A DNA stretch of 38,375 nucleotides from Gammaproteobacteria bacterium (GCA_024686215.1 JAIBDN010000019.1:1-38375); one strand, 5' to 3'. Shown: positions 18,856-28,546, counted from the stretch's first letter. Translations and numbers: made by a program. Notes: generated by a model from the letters alone, not told the origin.

Positions 18856-19455
18856 ATGGCTGTGCCACAACTGGTGCTGGCTTCGGCGTCACCGCGTCGC
18901 CGGGAGTTACTGCAACAACTGGGGGTGATATTTGTCTGTGACCCCGCCGATATCGATGAAACATGCTTGCCTGATGAAGCTCCCCAGGACTATGTACAAC
19001 GCATGGCCAGGGAGAAGGCGGATGCCGTGTGGCAGCGCCATTGCCGCGAGCAACATGCCGTGCTCGCAGCGGACACCACGGTGGTAATCGATGGCAACGT
19101 CATGGGAAAACCCCGTGATGTGGCCGAGGGCCTGGCCATGCTGCGCTCCCTGAGTGGGCGCAGTCACCAGGTGTATACCGCTATCTGCCTGCGCAGTGGG
19201 GATGATGAGCAGTGTAAGCTGGTGGCAACCACGGTGACTTTCACCGAGTTATCAGTGCAGATCTGCAACGCCTACCTGGGGACGGACGAGCCCTGGGACA
19301 AGGCGGGAGGCTATGGTATCCAGGGACTGGGCGGCGCCTTTGTCAGCAGCATTTCCGGCAGCTACAGTAATGTGGTGGGCCTGCCCCTGTGTGAAACCTG
19401 GCAGTTGCTCACTGCCATCGGCGTGCGCAGCGCTCTGGAGAGTGTCGGTGAGTGA
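18856..19455 (+). CDS. maf: Maf-family nucleotide pyrophosphatase (YhdE type, dTTP/UTP)
   Basis: Maf proteins hydrolyse non-canonical or surplus nucleoside triphosphates to monophosphates. The YhdE subgroup acts on dTTP, UTP and modified uridines. The 199-residue protein has the N-terminal LASASPRRRELL (SPRR at 12-15), the catalytic Asp73 in AADTTVVIDG, and the substrate-defining KAGGYGIQG near residue 147. It follows mreD by one base and overlaps rng by 8 bp, as in E. coli and Pseudomonas. Confidence 0.94.
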   Translation: MAVPQLVLASASPRRRELLQQLGVIFVCDPADIDETCLPDEAPQDYVQRMAREKADAVWQRHCREQHAVLAADTTVVIDGNVMGKPRDVAEGLAMLRSLSGRSHQVYTAICLRSGDDEQCKLVATTVTFTELSVQICNAYLGTDEPWDKAGGYGIQGLGGAFVSSISGSYSNVVGLPLCETWQLLTAIGVRSALESVGE

Positions 19456-20926
19456 GGAACTACTGGTCAACGTGACGCCCATGGAGACGCGGGTAGCGGT
19501 AGTAGACAACGGTGCCACCCAGGACATCCACATTGAGCGCAGCGCCAGCCGCGGCATTGTTGGCAATATCTACGCGGGTAAAGTGGTGAGGGTATTGCCG
19601 GGCATGCAGGCGGCCTTTGTGGACATCGGTGCCGAGCGCACGGGCTTTATTCATGTTTCTGACATTATCAGTACGGACGGCAATGGCCGTGAAGAGCGCA
19701 GCCGCAGCTCAACAAATATCGCTGATCATCTACATGACGGTAAAAAGCTCATTGTGCAGGTCACCAAGGACCCACTGGGCACTAAAGGGGCGCGCCTGAC
19801 CACGGCATTGTCGGTTTCAACCCGCTACCTGGTGCTAATGCCGCACACCGAGCATATTGGAATTTCCCAGTTGATCGAAGACGCGCAGGAACGCGAGCGT
19901 TTGCAACAGTTGCTCGAGCAGAGTCTGGTCGCAGAGGAAATGAGTGACGCAGGCGGTTTTATCCTGCGCACCGCGGCGGAGGGGGTGAAGGAGGAGGAAA
20001 TCAGGGCGGACCTGCGCTTTCTCCAGCGTCTGTGGGCGGCGGTATTGCGTCGCCGCAAAGCGGCCACCAAGCCACAGTTGTTGTATGGCGACCTGCCTTT
20101 GCAGTTGCGCACGGTGCGCGACCTGGCGCGCTCGTCGGTAGAGCGCATCCTCATAGATAGCCACGAAAGTTTTGTTGCTCTGCGAGAATTTTGCGAGGAA
20201 TACGTACCGGAAGTCTCGGGCTTGTTGGAGCATTACGCTGGCGAACGCCCGCTGTTTGATTTGCACGGCATCGAGGATGAAATCCAGCGCGCCCTGGGGC
20301 GTAAGGTCGAGCTGAAATCAGGCGGCTACCTGATTATCGATCAGACCGAAGCCATGACCACGATTGATGTGAATACCGGCTCTTATGTCGGTAAGCGCAA
20401 CCTGGAAGAAACTATTTTCAAAACCAATCTGGAAGCCGCTACGTCGCTGGCGCGGCAACTGCGTGTGCGTAACCTCGGTGGCATCATCATCATCGACTTT
20501 ATTGATATGCGTGATCAGGAGCACCGCCGGCAGGTGCATCGCACACTGGACAAGGCGATGCAGCGAGATCCCGCGCGCAGCAAGATATCCAGCGTGTCTG
20601 AGCTGGGTCTGGTGGAAATGACGCGCAAGCGCACCCGCGAGAGCCTGGAACATATCCTGTGTGAGGACTGCCCGGTCTGTCAGGGTCGCGGCGCACTGAA
20701 AACCGCAGAGAGTGTCTGTTATGAGATATTTCGGGAAATCATGCGCGATGCCCGCGCCTACGACAATGACACGCTGATGGTGCTGGGGGCCCAGGCCGTG
20801 GTCGATCGTCTTTTGGACGAGGAGTCGGCAAGTGTCGCGGACCTGGAGGAGTTCATTGGCAAGACTATCAGTTTTCGTGTGGAACCCAGCTATAGCCAGG
20901 AACACTTCGACATCGTGTTACTCTAA
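19448..20926 (+). CDS. rng: Ribonuclease G
   Basis: RNase G is an endoribonuclease of the RNase E/G family that matures the 16S rRNA 5' end and degrades some mRNAs. The GTG at 19448 gives MSEELLVNVTPMETRVA, matching the E. coli N-terminus, with GGAG seven bases upstream. The open frame begins earlier, but that part is antisense-like shadow over maf. The 492-residue protein (E. coli 489) has the S1 domain at about 39-120, the metal-binding Asp residues in TIDVNTGS and IIIDFIDM, and the zinc-link CEDCPVC. It lacks the long RNase E tail. Confidence 0.95.
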   Translation: MSEELLVNVTPMETRVAVVDNGATQDIHIERSASRGIVGNIYAGKVVRVLPGMQAAFVDIGAERTGFIHVSDIISTDGNGREERSRSSTNIADHLHDGKKLIVQVTKDPLGTKGARLTTALSVSTRYLVLMPHTEHIGISQLIEDAQERERLQQLLEQSLVAEEMSDAGGFILRTAAEGVKEEEIRADLRFLQRLWAAVLRRRKAATKPQLLYGDLPLQLRTVRDLARSSVERILIDSHESFVALREFCEEYVPEVSGLLEHYAGERPLFDLHGIEDEIQRALGRKVELKSGGYLIIDQTEAMTTIDVNTGSYVGKRNLEETIFKTNLEAATSLARQLRVRNLGGIIIIDFIDMRDQEHRRQVHRTLDKAMQRDPARSKISSVSELGLVEMTRKRTRESLEHILCEDCPVCQGRGALKTAESVCYEIFREIMRDARAYDNDTLMVLGAQAVVDRLLDEESASVADLEEFIGKTISFRVEPSYSQEHFDIVLL

Positions 20927-20960
20927 GCCTATAACATAGGCGCCTTTGGGCGCTCATTTT
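20927..20960 (+). terminator. Hairpins between rng and yhdP (possible attenuator)
   Basis: Directly after the rng stop, GCCTAT (20927-20932) pairs with ATAGGC (20936-20941). Alternatively GCGCC (20940-20944) pairs with GGCGC (20949-20953), followed by TCATTTTA. The two stems share bases and are mutually exclusive. The U-tract is poor, so partial termination before yhdP is more likely than complete termination. Confidence 0.4.
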
Positions 20961-20989
20961 AGTTGCAATAGCATTCGCGGAAGCCCTTT

Positions 20990-23900
20990 TTGCAAACATC
21001 GATATTTCACAGGTTGAGCAGCGTCCTCTGGGTTTTGATCGTTACCCTGGTGGTGCTGTTGGCGATCTATGTCAGTGTGGGACGTACCCTGGTATCCAGC
21101 ATGGGCAACTACCAGGCAGAGATCCTCTACCAACTGAACACCAGGGTCCCATTCACCCTGACGGCGCAGAAGGTCTCCGGGGAGTGGCACTCGTTCACAC
21201 CGGTGATTGTACTTAGCGGCCTGAGTCTCAGTGTTGAGGGCAGCGCCGAGGCACCGCTGGAGTTGTCTCAGGGGCGTGTTGGTGTGGACGTGTTCAACAG
21301 CCTGCGCACCCGCACCCTGCAAATGACCCGCCTGGCCCTGGATGAACTGACTTTGCGTGCCGAGCTGAGCGAACAGGGGCAGCTGCGCATCAAGGGGTTT
21401 GACGGCGGCGGTGAGATTGGCGAGTGGGTGCGCGAATTTCTGCTCAATGTTGAGTTTGTGGCCCTGCGCCGCAATACGCTTAAATTGGCACTGCCCGGTG
21501 GCGAGATTCGCAACCTCGATCTTTCCCTGCGCCTGGAGCGTGATGGCAGTTACCGGCGCCTGGAAATCAATCTGCTGTCCAGCGCCGGAGCACGTATTGA
21601 CATGTTGGGGGAAGGCGTGGGTAATCCCTTCACCCCGGATTTGTTTAACGGCGACCTGTATGTGGATATAGCCACCGACGACGTGGGTGCCATGCAGGAT
21701 ATATTGGCTAATCGGCTGCCGGGCGTTTGGGCCGATGGCTCCCTGGACCTGGAATTATGGCTGTCCTGGAAAAAATCGGAAGCGGGTCTGCTGGCGCGGG
21801 CAGAGGCTACTGAGTTGGTGCTAAAAGGCGCGGATGATGCCTGGCAACTGCCGCTTGATCGGATAGCCCTGGAGGCGGAACTGGTCAGCGGCAGGGACCG
21901 TTGGACGCTGTATACCTCAGATCTGCAGCTTGAAAAGGGCGCTGCCTCAGTGCATCTGCCGAGAATGCAATGGGATCTCTGGGGGCAGGCGCTGCGGGCA
22001 CGGGCTATCGATGTCCAGCTGGAATCGGTCAACGCGCTGGTTACCAGCATTGAGGCTCTGCCGCAGAAACTGGCGGGGGTGTTCCGTGAATTGCAGCCCC
22101 GGGGTACGCTCAGCGCCTTACAGGTGAGCGTGGGTAATCTGCGTGCAGCGGGTTCCGATTGGGAGTTGGAGGGGCGGTTCCGCGAGGTAGAGGTGACGTC
22201 CTGGCGCGGAGCGCCGGGGGTGACGGCCGGCAGTGGCCATGTCCAACTGCGCCCGGGCGGCGGTACGGTGCTGCTGGATAGCCAGAACCTGGCGATGACT
22301 TTCCCCGGTATTTTTGGGCAGCCCCTGCACTACGACGATTTTCACGGTGCCCTGCATATCGACTGGGACAGGGAGCTACTGCGCCTGTCCAGCGACTTGA
22401 TCACCGCCCAGGGGGTGGAGGGTACCGCGCAGGTGTTGTTCGGTCTGGATATACCCCTGGTCAAAAATGACATCGGCCTGGAAATGTACCTTATGGTGGG
22501 GCTGCAAAACACCCACCCGATTGTGCGCACCAAGTATGTTCCCAACACCCTCGGTGGCACTCTGCGTGAGTGGCTGCGCGACAGTATCGGTGACGGTAAT
22601 ATTGAGGAGGGTGCATTTCTGTGGCGCGGTGCACTGCGGCGCGAGGCTGGGCAGCGACGCACTGTGCAATTGGCCTTCAATATTAGCGATACCAGCGTGG
22701 ATTATCATCCGCAGTGGCCGCCAGTAAAAGTACATAGCGGGGTGGTACTGATAGACGACGCCGACGTCAGCGTCTGGGCCAATCAGGCGGATTTATATGC
22801 GTCGCGCGTGGGGCGGCTGTCCGCCGAGACCTGGCTGGACGAGCGCGGACAGGTGATGCTCGCAGTCGATGCCAGTATGCAGGGTCCGGCGGCCGATGGC
22901 CTGCTGGTGCTGAATAAATCGCCGATCAATGAGCTGGTCAAGGGCACTTTCCAGAACTGGAGTCTGGCGGGTCATCTCGACACTGATCTCCAGCTGACTA
23001 TGAACCTCAGTGATAAAGCCGACCCACCTCGGGTGGAAGTGGACACCCGCTGGCAGCAGGTCGACCTGGGTATTGAGCCTGGAAACCTGTCACTGCGTGG
23101 TCTCAATGGTGCCTTCACCTACAGTTCATCCAGCGGTTTCAGTTCCAGCGGACTGGAGGGCTATCTGTGGGACAAACCGCTCAGTGCCGAAGTAACACAA
23201 CTGGGCAACACAGCCGGGGGTGGCTATGACGCGGCGCGAGCGATTACCCAAGTGGATATCTCCACGCGGATTAATATGGCTGACCTGAGGCGCTGGTTGG
23301 CGCTCGATTCCCTGGCGTTCGCCTCTGGAGAAACCGCCGCCCGGGTGCGCGTGCAAATACCGGCAGGAGAAGCACCGCGATTGCTGGTAGATACCGACCT
23401 GCAGGGCGTCAGCCTGGATGTTCCCAGTCCCTGGACCAAGAGCGCCGAGCAGCAGCAGTCCTTCGAGCTGCAGTGGCCATTGGGCGTGGTGGGTGAGCCA
23501 ATGCGGATGCGGCTGGCTCCTGAGCTGGCCATGCATCTCGATGTTCGCGATGGTGGTTTCTATAGTGCTGCGCTGGGGATTAATGAGCAGCCAGCAACGC
23601 TGCGCCAGGGCGTGCTAGAGGTAAGTGGCGACACCGCGCTGGTTCAAGGCGATGAATGGGTCAATTTTATCGGCACCTATTTTGCCGTCGGATGGGATGC
23701 TGCAACCGCGAGTAATGACGCAACCAGTGGCACTGCTGCTATCTCCGACGAAGACGCGGGAGACTTCGTCGTCGACATTACTGCTGTGCATGCGCAGCGC
23801 CTGGAAATATGGGGCCAGACACTGGCGGATGTAGATTTCAGCCTGCGCGTGGATGGCAGCAAGTGGTTACTGCAGGCGAGCACGGACTGGGTGCAGGGGG

Positions 23901-24979
23901 AATACCTGCAGGTGAGCGGCCAGCCGGTGTCAGTGCTGGCGCTGACCAGACTGGACCTTGAGGGTCTGAAAAAGCTGAGTCTTGACGGGGGGGGCGATAG
24001 TGCCGCCAGCGAGCCAGAACTACTGGAGCTGCCGGATATGGATGTGTCTATAGCGCGCCTGCACCGGGAGGACCTGGAGCTGGGTAAGCTGGACTTTGCC
24101 TTGCGTAGCGATGGCGCTACCCTGGCGGCAAATAATATCAGCGGTGAAATAGCCGGTTTGCGCCTGGGTCAGCCGCAGGCGGGGCAGTTGCGCTGGCAGC
24201 AGGGGATAGACAGTCGCACCAGCTTAAAGCTGGGTTTGCAATTCGACGACCTGGGTAAAACCCTGGGTCGCTTCGGTTACGAGAAAATTCTGGAAACCGA
24301 GAGCGGGGGCTTTGATCTCAACCTGCAGTGGCCGGGAGCACCGCAGAACTTCTCCCTGCGCCAGGGCCAGGGCGCGGTAGAAGTTGCCATTGCGGACGGT
24401 CGTTTTCTGGAGGCACCCTCCGGCGCCAGCGGTGCTTTGAAGGTGGTCAATATTTTGAATCTGGCAGATATAGTGCAACGCCTTAGCTTGTCGCACATGT
24501 TTGAGTCCGGTATTCCCTTTGACGCGGTGACCGGCGAAGTATTTCTGCACTCGGGAACTGTTGAAGTTGTCGGCATGGAGGTCAAAGGACCCAGTAGCTT
24601 CCAGTTCAGTGGTATCGCGGATGTGGCAGCTCGCAGCCTGGACGGGGAACTGGTGGCAACCCTGCCGGTAGCCAATAATCTGCCCTGGGTTGCGGCACTC
24701 ACGGCCAGCCTGCCGGTGGCTGCGGGGGTGTTCCTGGTGAGTAAATTATTACAGAAACAGGTCAACCGCCTGTCGAGTGCCGTGTACAGCATCACCGGAT
24801 CCTGGGATGATCCGGATGTCGAATTTGAGCATATTTTTGAATCATCCAGCGGCCGTAGTGCCGGCGCGCAGGCGCAATCTGATTCGCTGCGCGGCACAAT
24901 TTTGGCGCAGGATCCCAATGCCCCGCTGACGCAGCAAGCGGTACCTGAACCTCAGGCGGAAGGCTCCTCGCCGCCGTAG
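20990..24979 (+). CDS. yhdP: YhdP family AsmA-like envelope protein
   Basis: YhdP is a very large inner-membrane-anchored AsmA-clan protein. With TamB and YdbH it carries phospholipid to the outer membrane in E. coli. The 1329-residue product (E. coli 1266) has one N-terminal helix (LWVLIVTLVVLLAIYVSVG), a long beta-rich periplasmic body with repeated 'LSGLSLSV'-type strands, and a hydrophobic amphipathic C-terminal segment (TLPVANNLPWVAALTASL) typical of the AsmA2 end. The start is TTG at 20990 with GGAAG about six bases upstream; no ATG is available there. The last 28 bp overlap the convergent darP gene. Confidence 0.92.
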   Translation: MQTSIFHRLSSVLWVLIVTLVVLLAIYVSVGRTLVSSMGNYQAEILYQLNTRVPFTLTAQKVSGEWHSFTPVIVLSGLSLSVEGSAEAPLELSQGRVGVDVFNSLRTRTLQMTRLALDELTLRAELSEQGQLRIKGFDGGGEIGEWVREFLLNVEFVALRRNTLKLALPGGEIRNLDLSLRLERDGSYRRLEINLLSSAGARIDMLGEGVGNPFTPDLFNGDLYVDIATDDVGAMQDILANRLPGVWADGSLDLELWLSWKKSEAGLLARAEATELVLKGADDAWQLPLDRIALEAELVSGRDRWTLYTSDLQLEKGAASVHLPRMQWDLWGQALRARAIDVQLESVNALVTSIEALPQKLAGVFRELQPRGTLSALQVSVGNLRAAGSDWELEGRFREVEVTSWRGAPGVTAGSGHVQLRPGGGTVLLDSQNLAMTFPGIFGQPLHYDDFHGALHIDWDRELLRLSSDLITAQGVEGTAQVLFGLDIPLVKNDIGLEMYLMVGLQNTHPIVRTKYVPNTLGGTLREWLRDSIGDGNIEEGAFLWRGALRREAGQRRTVQLAFNISDTSVDYHPQWPPVKVHSGVVLIDDADVSVWANQADLYASRVGRLSAETWLDERGQVMLAVDASMQGPAADGLLVLNKSPINELVKGTFQNWSLAGHLDTDLQLTMNLSDKADPPRVEVDTRWQQVDLGIEPGNLSLRGLNGAFTYSSSSGFSSSGLEGYLWDKPLSAEVTQLGNTAGGGYDAARAITQVDISTRINMADLRRWLALDSLAFASGETAARVRVQIPAGEAPRLLVDTDLQGVSLDVPSPWTKSAEQQQSFELQWPLGVVGEPMRMRLAPELAMHLDVRDGGFYSAALGINEQPATLRQGVLEVSGDTALVQGDEWVNFIGTYFAVGWDAATASNDATSGTAAISDEDAGDFVVDITAVHAQRLEIWGQTLADVDFSLRVDGSKWLLQASTDWVQGEYLQVSGQPVSVLALTRLDLEGLKKLSLDGGGDSAASEPELLELPDMDVSIARLHREDLELGKLDFALRSDGATLAANNISGEIAGLRLGQPQAGQLRWQQGIDSRTSLKLGLQFDDLGKTLGRFGYEKILETESGGFDLNLQWPGAPQNFSLRQGQGAVEVAIADGRFLEAPSGASGALKVVNILNLADIVQRLSLSHMFESGIPFDAVTGEVFLHSGTVEVVGMEVKGPSSFQFSGIADVAARSLDGELVATLPVANNLPWVAALTASLPVAAGVFLVSKLLQKQVNRLSSAVYSITGSWDDPDVEFEHIFESSSGRSAGAQAQSDSLRGTILAQDPNAPLTQQAVPEPQAEGSSPP

Positions 24980-25497
24980 TTTTCCTGCTGCTCGCGCAGG
25001 TATCGAAATAACTTACGGCTGGCCGCATGCGGTTTCTGCTTGTGTACTTCCCGTTGGTGCTGTAACAGCAACTGCCGCAGGTGTTGGCGGTCGGCCTGGG
25101 GCCAGCGCTGCATAGCCAGCTCCACGCCTGCAACACCCGCTTCAAGCATAGCGTCGCGTAGTTTTTCCAGTTGGTGAAAGCCATCGTTTTCCTGCTGCCG
25201 ACTCTGGTGCATTTGTTGCAGCGCGCGCTCAATTGGCGTGGCATCCAGGTCGCGCATCAGTTTGCCGATATACTGCATGTGCCGGCGTCGCGCACTGTTG
25301 CTGCGTATCTGCCGTGTCTCGCGAACTGCCTGCAACAGTCGTTCGTCAGTTATCGGAATCTGCTGCAGTTGCTTGTCATTGAATTTTACCAGCGTTTCGC
25401 CAAGCTCCTGCAAGGCGAGCATACGACGCTTTAGTTCGCTTTTGCTGGGAGGTAGATCCAGCGCCGGGTCTTCGTTGTTGTCAGAATGCTTATGCAT
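24952..25497 (-). CDS. darP: Ribosome-associated protein DarP (YjgA family, DUF615)
   Basis: DarP (YjgA) binds late 50S precursors and helps 23S rRNA fold. The 181-residue protein has the family signature SKSELKRRMLALQELGETLV near the N-terminus and R/H-rich ARRRHMQYIGKLMRD in the middle. The start at 25497 is an ATG lying within the last codons of mgtE (8-bp overlap). A longer reading adds 11 unlikely residues. No clear Shine-Dalgarno is visible, so coupling to mgtE translation is probable. In most relatives it sits with tldD and pmbA; neither is here. Confidence 0.9.
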   Translation of the reverse strand: MHKHSDNNEDPALDLPPSKSELKRRMLALQELGETLVKFNDKQLQQIPITDERLLQAVRETRQIRSNSARRRHMQYIGKLMRDLDATPIERALQQMHQSRQQENDGFHQLEKLRDAMLEAGVAGVELAMQRWPQADRQHLRQLLLQHQREVHKQKPHAASRKLFRYLREQQENYGGEEPSA

Positions 25498-26842
25498 AGA
25501 ATAAAGTCGCCAGGCCCAGAAAAGAAACAAAACCCACGACGTCAGTGACCGTGGTCAGTACCACGCCGCCGGCCAGTGCGGGGTCAATTTTTAAGCGGGT
25601 CATCAGGAGTGGCAGCAGGGCGCCGGTAAGTGCCGCAACAACCAGGTTAATCATCATGGCGGCTGCAATGATCAGACCGATGTGCCAGTCCTCAAACCAC
25701 AGCGAAGCTGCAACCGCCACCACTGCTGCCCATAGCACCCCGTTGAGTGCGCCAATAATGAGCTCCCGGTTGATCAGCCAGAGCTGGTTGTTCCTGCCCA
25801 CCTGGCCCATGGCAATACCGCGAATGAGCACGGTGAGTGTCTGGGTACCGGCAATCCCGCCCATGGAGGCGACAATCGGCATCAGTACCGCCAGGGCCAC
25901 TACTTTCTCAATGGTGTCCTGGAACAGGTTGATGACCGAGGACGCGATAAACGCTGTTGCCAGGTTAATTCCCAGCCACACCGCGCGTCGGGGTGCCGCT
26001 CGTGACACGGGGGCAAAGGTGTCTTCTTCTTCGTCCAGTCCAGCCATGGACATGAAGGAGTGGTCGGCGTCCTCGCGTATCACGTCGACGACATCGTCAA
26101 TGGTGATCCTGCCTAGCAGTCGGCCGTTGTCATCTACTACTGGCGCAGAGACCCAGTCATTGCGTTCGAACAGACGAGCAACGTCGGTATCGCTCATATT
26201 AACCGGAATGGGTTCCACGTCGGTTTGCATCATCTCTCGCACCGAAACTGCTGGATCGGAAACCAGTAAAGTGCGCAGGGGTAGTAAGCCGATAAACTGG
26301 TCGGAACGGTTCACCACGATCAGGTTGTCGGTCATTTCCGGGATTTCGACGTGGCGACGCAGATAACGCAAGACCACGTCGAGCGTTAGTCGGGCTCGTA
26401 TGGTGATGGTGTCGGTGCTCATCAGGCCGCCGGCTACGTCATCCGGATAGTGCATCACCTGTTCCAGGCGCGCACGGTCCTGATGGTCCATGGCGGTGAG
26501 TACTTCCCGCGTAATCCGCACTGGCACTTGCTGCAGGATGTCGGCGATGTCGTCGTCAGCCAGGCCCTCGGTGATCATTGCGACTTCTGCGGCACCCATA
26601 TCACTGAGAAAATGTGCCTGCAATTCGTCGCTGAGTTCACCCAGGACTTCACCTTCTTCCTCCACCTCGACCATCTGCCACAGGATATGGCGATACTTTG
26701 GTGGCGACGATTCCAACAGGTGAGCGACATCCGCGGGCGGCAAGCCATTAAGCATGCGCCTCACGTCCAGGAAGGTACCGCTTTCCAGCGCAGCGCTCAG
26801 CCGGTCCAGGGTCCTCTGGGATGTCGCGAGTGTCTGATCCAT
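25490..26842 (-). CDS. mgtE: Magnesium transporter MgtE
   Basis: MgtE is a Mg2+-gated Mg2+ channel. The 450-residue protein has the N-terminal superhelical domain (about 20-125), a pair of CBS domains (about 130-255) and five transmembrane helices from about 285. The CBS linker includes GGLMSTDTITIRARLTL. The pore helices carry PIVASMGGIAGTQTLTVLIR and the terminal ALAGGVVLTTVTDVVGF, both conserved. It lies 100 bp downstream of ptsO, in a position where rapZ-ptsO neighbours often place mgtE in Pseudomonas-like genomes. Confidence 0.95.
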   Translation of the reverse strand: MDQTLATSQRTLDRLSAALESGTFLDVRRMLNGLPPADVAHLLESSPPKYRHILWQMVEVEEEGEVLGELSDELQAHFLSDMGAAEVAMITEGLADDDIADILQQVPVRITREVLTAMDHQDRARLEQVMHYPDDVAGGLMSTDTITIRARLTLDVVLRYLRRHVEIPEMTDNLIVVNRSDQFIGLLPLRTLLVSDPAVSVREMMQTDVEPIPVNMSDTDVARLFERNDWVSAPVVDDNGRLLGRITIDDVVDVIREDADHSFMSMAGLDEEEDTFAPVSRAAPRRAVWLGINLATAFIASSVINLFQDTIEKVVALAVLMPIVASMGGIAGTQTLTVLIRGIAMGQVGRNNQLWLINRELIIGALNGVLWAAVVAVAASLWFEDWHIGLIIAAAMMINLVVAALTGALLPLLMTRLKIDPALAGGVVLTTVTDVVGFVSFLGLATLFYA

Positions 26843-26942
26843 TTTTCTATTCCGAAGAACCCCCTCAGTGCGGTGAGCCTGAGCGCCTGATTATCGGGGA
26901 AAGCGGGGTCTACAACAACGTGATTAGTTACGGATTTGGTCG

Positions 26943-27212
26943 CTACTCGGCTTCATCAAAGCGGTTTTTGATAAGTATTTGCAGGGCTTCCAGAGCCTGC
27001 GCCTCATCACTGCCGTCAATCTGCAGGTCGAGCACAGTGCCCTTACCCGCGGCCAACATCATCACCGACATAATGCTCTTGCCATCTATCAACTCGCCGT
27101 CCTTCCCCGCGCGAATATTGCTGGAGAAAGCCGAGGCACAAGCGACAAACTTGGCTGCTGCGCGTGCGTGCAGGCCGAGCTTGTTAATGATAGTTACCTG
27201 GGTCTGAATCAT
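26943..27212 (-). CDS. ptsO: Nitrogen-PTS phosphocarrier protein NPr
   Basis: NPr passes phosphate from PtsP (EI-Ntr) to PtsN. The 89-residue HPr-fold protein has the active-site His15 in NKLGLHARAAAKF and a Ser at position 46 in DGKSIMSVMML. It is 4 bp downstream of rapZ and shares its operon with ptsN, which marks it as the nitrogen rather than the sugar branch. No sugar-PTS gene is near. Confidence 0.94.
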   Translation of the reverse strand: MIQTQVTIINKLGLHARAAAKFVACASAFSSNIRAGKDGELIDGKSIMSVMMLAAGKGTVLDLQIDGSDEAQALEALQILIKNRFDEAE

Positions 27213-27216
27213 CTGC

Positions 27217-28071
27217 TTACTGCAGTTCCCTGTGTCTTACGTGGATAGCGGGGTACTGTTTCTGATAGTGCCGGTACAGACGGTCCGCCAAGTATACTGA
27301 CCGATGTTGTCCGCCGGTACAACCCAGTGACACGGTCATGTAACTGCGATTACTGTCGCGATAGCGCGGCAGCCAGGTGTCCAGGTAGTGACATACATCG
27401 TGGTAAAACTCCGCGGTCAGTGGTTGTGACTCGAGAAATTGCTGAACCTCGCGATCCAGTCCGGTCTTGATGCGCAGCTCCTTGACCCAGTGCGGATTGG
27501 GCAGCATACGCACGTCGAACACCAGGTCAGCGTCTGCAGGTACCCCGCGCTTAAAACCAAAGGACTGTACGAGTACCGACATGCTGTTGGTAGTTGCGCC
27601 AAGTAGCCGCTGTTTGATGGCATCGCGCAACTCGTAAATGGTCATCTGGCTGGTGTCCAGGACCAGGGATGCGTTGCTGGACAACACCTCCAGCAGATGG
27701 CGTTCCTTGGCTATGGCCTCAGCCAGGGGTATGGTGTCAGTGCTCAGTGGGTGGCGCCGCCGGGTCTCGCTGAAGCGCTTGATCAGTGCACTGTCCTCGG
27801 CGTCCAGGAATAGAATCTGGCTTTCTACGCTGTCGGGCAGCGAGCCCAGGATAGTGTTGAAGTTCGCCAGGTCTTGCCAGGCATTGCGCGCATCAATACA
27901 CACGGCAGTGCCGCAAAAGTGACTGAATTCACCGCGCCCCACCTCCGTAACCAATGCCGGTAGTAATGCGGCAGGGAGGTTATCGATACAGTAATAGCCC
28001 TCGTCCTCAAGCTGATGCAGGGCGGTACTCTTACCGGAGCCTGAGCGGCCACTGATGATAATCAGCTGCAC
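27217..28071 (-). CDS. rapZ: RNase adapter protein RapZ
   Basis: RapZ is a nucleotide-binding adapter that, in enterobacteria, senses glucosamine-6-phosphate and guides RNase E to the sRNA GlmZ. The 284-residue protein has Walker A GRSGSGKST (8-16) and the conserved YYCIDNLPAALLP. The C-terminal domain carries IGCTGGQHRSVYL-like SLGCTGGQHRSVYLADRL. It sits between ptsN and ptsO as in E. coli. The GlmY/GlmZ targets may not exist outside enterics, so its role here may differ. Confidence 0.94.
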   Translation of the reverse strand: MQLIIISGRSGSGKSTALHQLEDEGYYCIDNLPAALLPALVTEVGRGEFSHFCGTAVCIDARNAWQDLANFNTILGSLPDSVESQILFLDAEDSALIKRFSETRRRHPLSTDTIPLAEAIAKERHLLEVLSSNASLVLDTSQMTIYELRDAIKQRLLGATTNSMSVLVQSFGFKRGVPADADLVFDVRMLPNPHWVKELRIKTGLDREVQQFLESQPLTAEFYHDVCHYLDTWLPRYRDSNRSYMTVSLGCTGGQHRSVYLADRLYRHYQKQYPAIHVRHRELQ

Positions 28072-28076
28072 GAAGT

Positions 28077-28535
28077 TCAGGCTCCCTGGGTGGTAGCGAT
28101 CTTGAACAGATCCAGGCTATCGCTGGCACCGCGCAATTTTATGCAAAAATCCGCCTGGCTGAACGCGCGCGCGACATGTGCCAGTATGTCCAGATGCTGT
28201 TGGTGAGCCTCCTCGGGAACCAGCAGCACGAATAGCAGGTCTACCGGCGTGTCATCGGGGGCATCAAAGTCGATGGGGTCACTGAGCACGATCAGCGTGC
28301 CCAGGGGTTGCGGGCAGTTGCCCACACGTGAATGGGGAATGGCAATACCCTGGCCCAGGCCAGTGCTGCCGAGTTTTTCCCTGGCGATAAGCTGATCGAA
28401 AATTTCATCGTAGTTCAGCGACGGTTGGTCTTCGCTGATAATTTTTGCAATGGTTTCGAATAGTCGTTTTTTGCTGACGCCCGGCGCACCGCAGACGGTG
28501 CGTGCCGGGCTCAGAATGTCGCTGATGGCTTGCAT
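28077..28535 (-). CDS. ptsN: Nitrogen-PTS EIIA component PtsN
   Basis: PtsN is the terminal phosphoacceptor of the nitrogen PTS and regulates potassium transport and other functions through protein contacts. The 152-residue EIIA-fold protein carries the phosphorylated His68 in GIAIPHSR, preceded by REKLGSTGLGQG. The pattern 'DLLFVLLVPEEAHQQHLDIL' is also typical. It lies 11 bp after hpf and 5 bp before rapZ. Confidence 0.95.
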   Translation of the reverse strand: MQAISDILSPARTVCGAPGVSKKRLFETIAKIISEDQPSLNYDEIFDQLIAREKLGSTGLGQGIAIPHSRVGNCPQPLGTLIVLSDPIDFDAPDDTPVDLLFVLLVPEEAHQQHLDILAHVARAFSQADFCIKLRGASDSLDLFKIATTQGA

Positions 28536-28546
28536 GGCAGGTTGAC

